From Hormiphora californensis (lineage: Eukaryota; Ctenophora; Tentaculata; Cydippida; Pleurobrachiidae), in contig CM035362.1 of the NCBI GenBank assembly GCA_020137815.1, positions 3,842,476 to 3,906,475 on the forward strand: DNA of 64,000 nucleotides, written 5' to 3'. Within the stretch, counting starts at the first letter, position 1; every line of letters starts with the position of its first letter. Shown piece by piece: positions 42,474 to 54,560 of this stretch. The notes below the pieces were generated by a model. It saw only the letters and a list, made by a program, of their open reading frames with translations. It had not been told where the DNA came from and ran no database searches. A program made the position numbers and the translations under genes.

Positions 42474-42609
42474 ATGATGGACACATTAGAACCATGCCTG
42501 CTTGGCAGCATTCAGTCGGCATTGCAGCTCCAACGATCTATTGACAACCACAAGCACCAACTGAGATATTTGCTGGATGCAATACGGAGGGAGAGGTCGT
42601 CACAAAAAG
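42474..42609 (+). pseudogene. Duplicated first exon of the serine-rich gene, broken downstream
   Basis: 136 bp encoding MMDTLEPCLLGSIQSALQ... through RRERSSQKG, nearly identical to the exon at 44649-44784, 2175 bp downstream, and with the same donor position. The homology extends from about 42366 (upstream) to about 42835 (downstream) and then stops. The next acceptors lead to early stops, and the repeat-coding exon is missing. It could still be transcribed as an alternative 5' exon of the downstream gene, but phase and distance give no proof. Confidence 0.7.
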
Positions 42610-43809
42610 GTAAATTTGTGTTGTGTGTTTACTGTTTATGTGTTATGTGGAATTATTACAAGATACCCTGCATACTAATCTAGTCATGATTTTACCCTGC
42701 TTTCTCTCTAACAGACAGCAGTAGTGGCCCGGCCGCAGCATGGGGTGGAGAAATTGTTACCCCGCGGCCTGCATGCTTTTACGTATCATGTATCGATGGC
42801 GATTTTACCTTTCTCTCTTTTGTTCTCTCCTAGTTTTCTCTCATATTATGTCGCACCATAAATTATGATAGCGGGGGACGAGCTGTACCTCCAAAACGGT
42901 GATTGTTGTGTAAAAACAAACTACGGGAACATGCTGGAACAATTCCTGGACGGCTTTTTGCAAATTATGAAATTTTTATTCAAAAGTTCATTTTTCATTC
43001 ATGAACTTTCTTCACGTTCATTAATGAACTAAGGACTCTAATTTACCGAGAGTGAGGCATTTTGTTTGGGTTGAATTTATCTTTCCAATGAGCACCATAA
43101 AAATAAAATTGAAGCACCAGGTCACATGGCAGTTGAAAAAATGCACATGCATGATTTTGGCTCTTCCTGCGACTTTCGAGCGGCTGTATCACGGCTACCT
43201 TTTGTTCAATCTTTTTGAAACTTTGGGTGTACATCGGATAACCAAAGATCTTTCCTCACAAGAAAAATCAAGGTCAAAACTCAAAGTTCATTTTTAAGTG
43301 TTGGCAGTTCATTCCACTCATTCAGGAACCAACATCCCTAAAGTGATGAAAAATGATTGGTTTTGTTTGGCCCATACCCTGCGATGATAGAGAGGTGTAA
43401 AAACACGTTTCCGGGCTAGTTAGTGGGTTCCATGTGATCATGATGATATCTGACACCTCTTCTGACCCATAATCAAGGGATTTTCTTGCAAAAAAATTCA
43501 AATAGTGATTTGTAGGGGACCCTCTCCCCCCCACGTCTATTTAGGGGTACACCGTTGGTATACCCCCTCTTCTCTCTGTAGTCTCTCGCGTCTATTGAGG
43601 ACCAAGGTAACTTGGGTAGCACTTCTTTCAATGTTGTCGTTGAGTAGATAGTAGTAAAACAACTCACTCATCTCAATCTTATTATATTCTTCTTTTCTAT
43701 TTATGTTAATTCTGTTGCTGTATTTTTATATCGACTATTCAGTATTCGCTCATGCAGATTTTAGATTTTAAGGTTATTGCTTCCATTATTGCTTCCCTCA
43801 CCTGTTATA

Positions 43810-44524
43810 CAGTCGGACCCCGATTTACCGGGATCCTCGGGGGAAGCCATTTTGCCCGGTAAATCGGGGTAGAGCATATATTTGAACCATAAATCCTACT
43901 TTTGTCCAAAATTCTATTACAAGACACCTCTAACTGTATAGTATACATTTATTGGTGACAATATGATCATTGCTTCTGTCATTAGAAATAGAAAATTTAA
44001 AAAATTCAAAAAAATTGTAAAAACTTTTTCTAATGTAAACCACCCCGACCGAGTCCGAATCGTGTTTCGAATCGGTGCATCTTATCGCATGTCCTGCCGC
44101 TAATTAGACGGTTCGAAATGAACCGATACGTGATACCATGCCGAATCTGGGCACCTTAAGCGGGGTCAGGAAGTATCAAAGTTTCAAAATAACTTTTTCT
44201 CTGAAAATTTACGGGGAGCATCGATCAAAGCATTGACAATGATTCTGTAAAATTTTGCAAAAAGAAGTTATGAAATTTTTCTAAGGTATACCAGCCACGT
44301 TCGAATCGTGTTTCGAATCGGTACATCTTATCACGTGTCCTGCCGCTAATTAGACGGTTCGAAACGAACCGACACGTGATCCCCATTAGACCTAGCGAAT
44401 TGCAAATGCAAGTTTACCAACCGGCCAAACTTCGAAAATTTTCCAAAAAAAATCGGGGGAAAGAAATCCTCCCGGTAAATCGGGGTTCCGGTATATCGGG
44501 GCCCGGTAAATCAGGGTCCGACTG
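43810..44524 (+). mobile_element. Long (715-bp) pogo-like element
   Basis: Ends CAGTCGGACCCCGATTTA and CAGGGTCCGACTG, flanked by TA. Inside, a segment with CGAATCGTGTTTCGAATCGG and CTGCCGCTAATTAGACGG occurs twice (about 44047-44135 and 44295-44385). No transposase frame, so it is a longer non-autonomous relative of the short MITEs. Confidence 0.88.
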
Positions 44525-44648
44525 TATTACTCTACTTAACTTATCCCCTATCAATACACACCCCCGATTTAGCGGGCAAAACCTTTTCCCCGCTTAGCAT
44601 CCAACTAAATCGGGGTCAGCTATTGTTACATAACATCCATCAATAGAT

Positions 44649-46237
44649 ATGTTGGACGCATTAGAACCATGCCTGCTTGGCAGCATTCAGTCGGCATTGC
44701 AACTCCAAAGATCCATTGCCAACCACAACCACCAACTGAGATATTTGCTGGAGGCAATTCGACGGGAGAGGTCGTCACCAGAAGGTATGCGTGTTGTGTG
44801 TTTACTGTTTATTGTGTTATGTGGAATTATTATTTGATACCCTGCATGCTATTGCCTAGCTAGACTCTGTTTCTCGTGCCCCGCCCACACAAATGTAAAG
44901 GAGGGTTAGAGCATAACAAGCATGCTACTCTACACTCTCTACTGCTCTACACTTTTTTATTGATAATTTTACCCTGCTCCTTCTCTTTTGTGGCGAGTTT
45001 ACCCTGCTCCTTCTCTTAAATAGTGTTAATTGTACCCTGTTTTCTCTCTAGCAGTGGTGCTCCCACCCCGGCCTGGGTTGGAGAAATTGCTACAAGATAC
45101 CCTGCGGCCGGCATGCTTTTATCAATGACGATTTTACCTTTCTCTCTTTTGTTCTCTCGTACCAACCAGCAACCTCCCCTAGGTCCTGCTGTAAGTTCCC
45201 CGTCCGAAGACACGTCATCCCACCACGAGATAAGTGTGCATGATGTTCTGGGAGAAGTTGAGGAACGAGTTGGTCATCTGGTTCATCAGGGGTATAATGA
45301 TCCTCCACCCCCGGGGAGTTTGAATCTCCAACAGTCAGATGATGACCACTGTGAGGAGGTGGATGGAGTTATTTCGCCGTCGATTTGTCCCAGTTTCGAG
45401 ACTATTCCCGAGGTTCCGAATGGGCTGGTCATGGCTTCAGCTGATCATCAAGGTGATCCTTTGGAACGGATTGCTGCAATTGTTAATGATTTGGATACTA
45501 GACCCGTTGCCGCATCTGTTGTCACGGAATCTACACCTGTTGTCGCGGGGTCCGCATCCGTTGCCACGGGGTCCGCATCCGTTGCCACGGGGTCCGCATC
45601 CGTTGCCGGTTATTCCGCATCCGTTGCCGGTTATTCTGCATCCGTTGCCGGTGATTCTGCATCCGTTGCCGGTGACTCGGAAGCGAGTGCACCCATCAGC
45701 GTTGCCTGGTCCACTGCCAGTAGTACTGAACTAAACCGTGGTCGAATGGATCATGAGGCGGACAGAAACAGGAGACGTGGAGAGAGTGGCACCGGTTTAG
45801 CGTGGCTACGGTCCTGGGGAGAAGGGAAATCGAATAAAGAGAGTGATGAAGCTCCTGCAACGGATAATGGGGTGGTTGAATCACCAACCCGATCCCCTTT
45901 TATGACTCGGATATCTGAGGAAAGCAGTCAGACGAGCACCCAATTAAGTGTCGAGGGCAGTCAGACGAGCGCCCAATTAAGTGTCGATGGCAGTCAGACG
46001 AGTGCCCAATTAAGTGTCGAGGAAAGCAGCCAGGCGAGCGCCCAATTAAGTGTCGAGAGCGCCCAATCAAGTGTCGAGAGCGCCCAATCAAGTGTCGAGA
46101 AGAGTAGTGATTCCCTGGCTTCATGTCTCCTCTGTGATTGGTCGGTCGAGACGGAAACGCCAGATCAAAAAGAACAATTGACGCAACTTCATTACCATCT
46201 CAATCACAAAGGTTACAGTTCCTGGGATGGTGACTAG
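44649..46237 (+). CDS. Unrecognised Ser/Ala/Val-repeat protein with a C-terminal zinc-finger-like motif (396 aa)
   Basis: Exon 1, 44649-44784, encodes an amphipathic helical segment (LEPCLLGSIQSALQLQRS, then HQLRYLLEAIRRER). It joins in phase 1 to exon 2, 45183-46237 (AG at 45181-45182 after a long pyrimidine tract). The same frame is open further upstream to 45023, so the acceptor could lie earlier, but only this junction keeps exon 1 in frame. Exon 2 holds an acidic helical part (SVHDVLGEVEERVGHLVHQG) and eight-residue-scale repeats of GSASVAT / YSASVAG (about 177-215). A second repeat block of SQTSAQLSVE type (about 293-350) follows, and finally CLLCDWSVE...LHYHLNHKGY, a C-x2-C...H-x3-H-like motif. 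I do not recognise the family. A partial duplicate lies at 42474. Confidence 0.7.
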
Positions 46238-46722
46238 TGGTAACTGGTGGTAACTGGAGGTAACTAGAGGTAACTATTGGATAGTGGTAACTGGTGGTAA
46301 CTATTGGACAGTAGTGGTAATTATTGGCCAGTGGGAACTGGTTGGAACTCACAACTGTTGGTAACTGGTGATAACTGTTGAACATTTGTTGCTGAACTGT
46401 GGTTGCTATTGGCGACAAGAATGAAAAACTCATGATCATCTGTAATCAGTTTGTTGAACAAGATATTTTCTTTTTTTAATGATTTTATCTGCTTTTGGGA
46501 AGTTCAGAATGACTGGGCCCTGCGAAGAGTTATTTTGTTTTTTAGAAGTTGGGAAGAAATCAATGCTGTATTTTTTAGTGATTTGTTAATGTCTTTAATT
46601 TTTCTTATAAGCCCATACATTTTCTGCCCCTTTCAACCCCATTTCAACAATTCCACCAATTAGTTTTTTATTCCTTTCTAATATCTAACGACCCTATCAA
46701 ACCCTATTTTTAGCGCCAAATC

Positions 46723-49700
46723 ATGTCCCCAAGACAAAATCAAAGACGCCCAGAATTTCTTGAGATAATGGATGAAACAGGCGATGGCAGAAGCTCAGAC
46801 GAAGAAATCGAGACCCCGCCCGCAAACGGATTCGGAAACTTACCAGACAGTCTGGAAATACACCGAGAAAGGTTTGTAAGGATCTCAATTCCCACAACAC
46901 ATTTCCATGAATCCAGGAACCGACCGACAAAAGTAAACAACCAATCCGACCTCGTTATTTAGGTCACATGACTGGTTATCAGCCAATCAGGGACCAGTAT
47001 TTCCTGATTCGGTCGGTTCCTGCATGAAACTCGTGCTGTCACTAATTCTGACACACCTAAGATAATAAATATATTTATAGACCCCTCCTAGGTATCGAGC
47101 AGTACCTGTGACGGCCTCTTTAGATTCTGAACAGCCCGGATTCTCGGGATGGATCAGAAACAATTTGAGCAGCAGCAACAGTTTGGTTTCTACTGAGTCT
47201 GATGAAGATGAAGATGATGGTACACGGTGCACCAGAAGGATCGTCAACCCAAAGTTGAGCCCGCAAAACAAACTTTTGTTGGGGGTGACCCAGGAGGCCT
47301 TCCTGAACATCCCCGCGGTGAGAAAAGTATATGTTATCGGGGAAAATTTTTGTCAAAATCGAAAAAACTGGTTTTTGGTCAAAATTTGTGCATAACTTAC
47401 TTGACTGCCGTTTGATGAAATATCTGATTGACATAAAATAAGTATACAAGACCTATTTTTGCACGAGGAATCGATTGCCGGTGGAGAGAAATCTCTAAAA
47501 TGACCGGAAAATTGTCAAATATGGGAATTTTGTCATTTTTTTGAGGTTTTTGGCCCTTTAACCATTAAAAACGTTGAGATAGGAAGTTGGCAATAGCGCC
47601 AATCGTTTAAATGGTCATTTTTTCTACGGGATCCCAAAATTTCATGTATATCCGATTCATAGTTAGATTTTGGCAAACTATTGAGATGTGCTTACTGAAA
47701 AACGGATAACTTGATTTTCTCGTTTTTTGCGATTTTTTAACTTTTGAAAGAATTCTGATTGAAATGGCCAATCAGGGCCATGCTAAAGTTGTTTATGGGA
47801 CAATTTTCGACCAAAATCCAAGATTTCATGAAAATCCAATGACAGATCATTGATTTATAGAAAGTTGAAATAGGCAAAAAAAGGCCAATTTTTACCATGA
47901 AAACAAAAATACACATTTTTTCTTGTCAATTTCCATCAACAACTGGTACCCTACCTATTTTTTGCACGTAGAATCGATTGCCGGTGGAGTGGATCCTCTT
48001 AAATGATTGGAAAGCGGTCGAAATGTCATTTTTTGGAAGTTTTTGGACCTCCAAAAAATGGCATTTTGACCGCTTTTCCAATCATTTAAGAGGATCCACT
48101 CCACCGGCAATCGATTCTACGTGCAAAAAATAGGTAGGGTACCAGTTGTTGATGGAAATTGACAAGAAAAATGTGTATTTTTGTTTTCATGGTAAAAATT
48201 GGCCTTTTTTGCCTATTTCAACTTTCTATAAATCAATGATCTGTCATTGGATTTTCATGAAATCTTGGATTTTGGTCGAAAATTGTCCCATAAACAACTT
48301 TAGCATGGCCCTGATTGGCCATTTCAATCAGAATTCTTTCAAAAGTTAAAAAATCGCAAAAAACGAGAAAATCAAGTTATCCGTTTTTCAGTAAGCACAT
48401 CTCAATAGTTTGCCAAAATCTAACCATGAATCGGATATACATGAAATTTTGGGATCCCGTAGAAAAATGACCATTTAAACGATTGGCGCTATTGCCAACT
48501 TCCTATCTCAACGTTTTTAATGGTTAAAGGGCCAAAAACCTCAAAAAAATGACAAAATTCCCATATTTGACAATTTTCCGGTCATTTTAGAGATTTCTCT
48601 CCACCGGCAATCGATTCCTCGTGCAAAAATAGGTCTTGTATACTTATTTTATGTCAATCAGATATTTCATCAAACGGCAGTCAAGTAAGTTATGCACAAA
48701 TTTTGACCAAAAACCAGTTTTTTCGATTTTGACAAAAATTTTCCCCGATAACATATACTTTTCTCACCGCGGGGATGTTCAGGAAGGCCTCCTGGGTCAC
48801 CCCCAACAAAAGTTTGTTTTGCGGGCTCAACTTTGGGTTGACGATCCTTCTGGTGCACCGTGGGTAACGAAGTTACCCCTCCCTTGCCGGCACGCGAAGA
48901 GTGTGAGGTGTCTTTGATGCCAAATGAAGATTATGAAGAAGGCTATTTGATGCCGGATAGTTTTGATATACATCGAAGACAAGAGTGGGCCACTTGGAAA
49001 CCTGAGATGGAGAATTCTGACTCGAAGGACAATTTGGAGGAATCGAAGACAGACGAGATGAGGATGGAGGAACGTAAGTTCAAAAATTTTAACTTTTTTA
49101 CCAAAATTAACGTCATTTAGGACGTAGTTTTTCGCCAAACTTGTGGTTGCTATGTACAGTCGGGCCCCGATTTACCGGGATGCTCGGGGGAAGGGGGGTT
49201 TGCCCGGTAAATCGAGGTCAAATCGCGGTGCCCAGTATATCGGTGTCTGTTAATTTCCTATATCGGGGGAAGATGAAAATTGAATTGGTAAGTATTTTTA
49301 AAAGTGGAATCCGAAGAAAACTTGCTTAGCTCGACCCTCTCTTCACAAAAGACGCTTAGAACATAACAAAATAAAACATGTACAGCTGCAGGGCCGACCG
49401 GAACCGACCGAATCAGGAAATACTGGTCCCTGATTGACTGATTTACCAGTCACGTGACCTAAATAACCAGTTCTGATTGGTTGTTTACTTGTTTCGGTCG
49501 GTTCCTGGCTATTAACTACCGAGCTGTGAAAGGCTTAAGTTACACAAGAAAACAAAAATCTATATCACTGATATCTGAGTTATTAAAGTGAGAGTGGACC
49601 GAATCAGAATTGAAAAAGTTTGTTGTCATGTAGGTCGTACTTAGTAGAGAATAGTTCTCTGAGCATTTTTCTTTTTTGTCACTCAAAATCGACCCATCCA

Positions 49701-52700
49701 TCACTGAGATAATATTTGTGTAACAATGGGAGAATTTCTGTAAGAAAAAAATTTGTTAAACAGGATAGAAACAATCCTTGTGTTTCACTAACACATTCTT
49801 TAGATATTTAATATGACTTGCATTGCTCTGCTTCTGTGCATGGACATGCCAACCTCACTGCTAATAGATAGTAGGTGTTAGTGAAACACAAGGATTGTTT
49901 CTTTCCTGTTTGACAAATATTGACCTTACACGAATTCTTCCATTGTAGCAAAAATATCTCAGTGATGGATGGGTCGATTTTGAGCGACAAAAAAAGAAAA
50001 ATGCTCAGAGAACTATTTTCTACTATATTTCTACTTACAACAAACTTGTCCAATTCTGATTCGGTCCATTCTCACTTTAAGACCATTAGATCCTATATAC
50101 TAATTCCAAAGTTTTAAATGGTCCGGTTGCACGGTGGATTATCAAGTTTGAAGATTTAAGTTTGAAGATTGAAGATTGAAGATTGAAGATAGAAGATTGA
50201 AGTTTGAAGTTAGAAAATTCATTATAATATTATATGGGAAAGCAAAATATTTCATGAAGGGTGTTAGAAATTAATTAATTAATTTACCAATACACTGCGG
50301 TATATCACTTGACCATGATCCACCCTCCTGACATGTCAATGTAGCACTTCCCACAAGGTTATGGTTGGCAGCACACTCGATGGTGGCAGTTGTCCCTGTT
50401 GGTGAGGCAGTCCAGCTTTCTTGTGTTGATCCCTCAACAGAAAATGCAGGACACTCTGGTGAAAAATGAAATTAATATGACGTATTTTCTAAATTTACCG
50501 AAAAAAAGGCAACTGCAAGTAAATTGAGCCATCGAATTTTTAATACACTTACTTTTATCACACTGCGGTACATCATTTGACCATAATCCACCCTCCTGGC
50601 AAGTCAGTTTGTCATTTCCCACAAGACTATGGGTGGCAGCACATACAATCGTTACAGTTGTCCCTGTTGGTGAGGCAGCCCAGCTTCCTTGTGTTGATCC
50701 CTCAACAGTAAAGACAGGGCAATCTGGTGAAAAATGAACACATGAACTTTAAAAATGAAAATATGTATTTTTGCCCGAAGGGCATCTAGCGGCCAGCCGG
50801 ATGATCATTTTAGCACCTGTGCTAAAAAGGTCATACAGGGTTTAGAAATCTCGGATTTCTGAGGGTAAATCGCGTCCGCGTAATTCAAATCCGATCATGA
50901 TTATCCTGTCACGGTAGATAACTAGGGTCTCACAAGCAACTGCCTTGGTTATCATCTAGCAACTGTCTTGGTTACCATAGCAACTGCTTTGATTACCATA
51001 GCAACCGCTCTGGATACCATAGCAACCGCTCTGGATACCATAGCAAATAGCATCGTATTAGCCAAAAATTGTTTTTTGAGTGCAAAATTAATCGGGAAAT
51101 CCAGTTTTGAAGATTTGTCATCAAATTTACACCCATTTGTGGCAGGGAAACACCGCATTATGAATACATAATGCAATAATTCTTGTTAAATTACCGAAAA
51201 AAGGCAATACAAGTGAATTGATCAGCCATCGAAGTTTTAATACACTTACTTTTATCACACTGCGGTACATCATTTGACCATAATCCACCCTCCTGGCAAG
51301 TCAGTTTGTCATTTCCCACAAGACTATGGGTGGCAGCACATACAATTGTTACAGTTTTCCCTGTTGGTGAGGCAGTCCAGTTTCCTTGTGTTGATCCCTC
51401 AACAGTAAAGGCAGGACACTCTGGTGAAAAATGAAAGTATGTATTTTCTAGTCTATATTAAAAAAGGCAGATGGTTGGTAGTGATGATGGGTCAACATTT
51501 GTATCATTGCAGGGAAGGGGATCAGGCAGGGGGTTCAACTGGCGATGATAGGGACGTGCACGTGCAAATTAAGTTCTTGAGCAGTATTGAAACTTAATAG
51601 CTCTGATCTATGGAAAGAGCTCGATCTCCTCTTTCTAAAGATCCAAGGAAATTAGAAATTGGTTGAGAAATGGTCGAGTTATGGGGTAAAATGTCTCAAA
51701 ATGGGCGAAAATTGATTTTTCAACACATGAATTCCTTTGTATTACTATTGAAAGCGTTGGGTTCTAGTTACCGAAAAAAGGCAAGTGAATTGTGCCATCG
51801 AAGTTTTAATATATGTACTTACTTTTATCACACTGCGGTACATCATTTGACCACGATCCACCCTCTTGACAAGTCAGTGTAGAACTTCCCACAAGGTTGT
51901 GAGTAGCAGCACATTCAATACTGGCAGTTGTCCCTGGTGGTGAGTCAGTCCAGCTTCCTTGCGTTGATCCCGTAACAGAAAAGGCAGGACATGCTGGTAC
52001 AAAAGGGAAGAAAGTCATTTGTTTGGTTTGGTTTCATCCGGTCCATTATTGTTGTAATTTAATTAATAGACCTCCGCCCCTTCGGTCTCGTTATTAAAAT
52101 TGTAATAAAGCATCATTTAGTTTCCCAGGAAAAAAACCCGGAATTTTAGTCCTCGAAAGTCGCTTTAAAAATTTGATGAGATTGTGTGATTTCTTCACGA
52201 ATGAGACATAGCGCCGCGCTAGACGTGATTAGTAAAACAAACCGCGTATTTTCTCAGAATTTAGCTGCCCAACCCCGTAGGGATAGCCCTTTGGGCGCAC
52301 TCACAGGGGGGGGGGGGCAACTCAGAGAAGGACAGAGCGACTTTCGAGGGAAAACAAACTGGGCTTCTTTTCTATAAGAGTTCAAAATCGGGGGATCCGT
52401 AAATTGCCGTGTAAAAGAACTTACCAATACATTGTGGTACATCACTTGACCATGATAGATCCTCCTGACAGGTCAGTGTTGCACTTCCCTTTAGGATATG
52501 GGTAGCAGCACAGTCGATGGTGGCAGTTGTCCCTGGTGGTGAGGCAGTCCAGCTTCCTTGTGTTGATCCGTCAACAGTAAAGGCAGGACACCATGGTGCT
52601 GAATGGAGATATCATGGTTGAGTTCATTGCAATATGCAGGGGACATGTTATAAAAAGCTTGGGTACACGTTCGATAGTTCATTGAAGTTGAACCAGCTTA

Positions 52701-54258
52701 CCTGATATAATACTAAACCCACGTGTGCTGTGCAGTACTGTGTAAGTGGTATTGATCAAATTTAAACCCTATACCTGCTTTGTAGAAGTCAGATGCAGAT
52801 GTAGATACATCCGCGAACATGATCTCATCCACAACATCACCACCCCATTTGGTAACACAGGTGATCGATGAACTATCTTTGAACAGGTAGTTCAGCACTT
52901 CCACATCGTTACATGTGATGATGATGGCGGTCTCTGTTTTGGCGATCGTCCAGATCTTATTCACCTCCCCCGGGGGTTGCACTGGCAGGTGTGTGGGGTT
53001 GTTGGTACACCAGCCTATAGTATACAGCATTTTGGAGGAGAACTCCACATTCATACCACCGATACTGTACTTGGTGTCCTTGTCTTTCATCATTATCCAG
53101 ATCTTCTCACCACTGCCAAGTGTAGAGTCCGTCTTTAACTGGAGAGGTGTTCCCTCCAGGTCCCAGGGTATATACACATCCCGCTCTACAGCCGTCCAGT
53201 CTGAAACACAATAATGTTTGTCAATAACGTCATGACGAATAAACTATAAAGATACTAACCACTAAAATCATAGATTGATCGCAAATTTTTAAGCTAAAAT
53301 TATTTCATTTTGCGCTGGAGAGTGGAGCGCTCCTGCCATCTGATAGTTCTCAGTATCAATGATTAGTTACGGGAGTGCTCTCCCAGAATAAAAGTAAAAA
53401 ACATCAAATATTTATTAGATACGTGATATTATATGTGACGAACCTGTGAGAACAACTGTTCCACACAATGCAGCTGTAAAGAGAAGGAGATGTATCATGT
53501 TAACACACATATCACTAGCTTAATAGAAGAGGGTGTTAAATAAACTGCTAACTGTTATAACAGTGGTGCCTCATTACGGTAATGGCGGTAATTTGGAGTA
53601 AAAAAACATGATAATTAGAGATGACATTGATTTCAATTCAAGGGGCTACTGATAAATTCAGTTGTTCTGTTGCCGGAGAGAAGTGTATAGATGGATAAGC
53701 ATCCGCATAGTAAGTGTATAAGTAATGAGGATCAAGAACGTTTGTTGCGGTAGGTGGGACACTGGGGCCATATTATCATATAAGTGTTGGTTAAGCGAAA
53801 CAGTGATAATCTGGCAGAAAAGCGATTTAAATTGATACATAGAAACGTAGAAGAAGCCAGAAATGAAGCAGAAGAGAAGGGTTCAGAGTAACACAATACC
53901 GTAATAAAAGAGAGAAAAGACGTAGAAGGGTGCCACGGTAAGGGATAGAGAACTGTAGAGAGAGATGATCAATCAAGGGAGAAAATCGTCGCGAGAGAGG
54001 ATGAATGCCTGCTAGAGGAAGAAGAGGATAGAGAGTGCGTAGGGAACAGTGCCCATAGATCAGGTAGACAGAGAGGAGAGCATGAAAGAAAGACGCAGAG
54101 AGAGAGGAGAAGAAGACCGCAGCAGAGAGAGAGGAAGAGGAGAGGAGAGGAGAGCGAGAGAAGAGGAGAGAGAGAGAGAGTCGAGAGAGAGAGAGAGAAG
54201 AAAAGAAGGAGAGAGGGGAGAGAGAGAGAGAGGAGAGAGAGATAGAGAGGAGAGCGAG

Positions 54259-54315
<57 letters not shown>

Positions 54316-54473
54316 GAGAGCGAGAGCGAGAGAGAGTAGAGAGAGCATGAGAGCGAGAGAGAGAGAGAGAGAGCGAGCGTAGAGAGACGAAGAGAGTAGG
54401 AAGAGCTAGCGAGATCTATCTATCTCGAGATCTACTCCTCGCTCTATCCTCTCTCCTCTCTCTCTCCTCGTCT

Positions 54474-54560
<87 letters not shown>

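Noticed and set aside
48636-48917. 93-codon frame in the right palindrome arm and its mirror at 47120-47449
   Set aside because: They are mirror copies of the palindrome; the only plausible coding portion is the exon end in the left arm, on the other strand.
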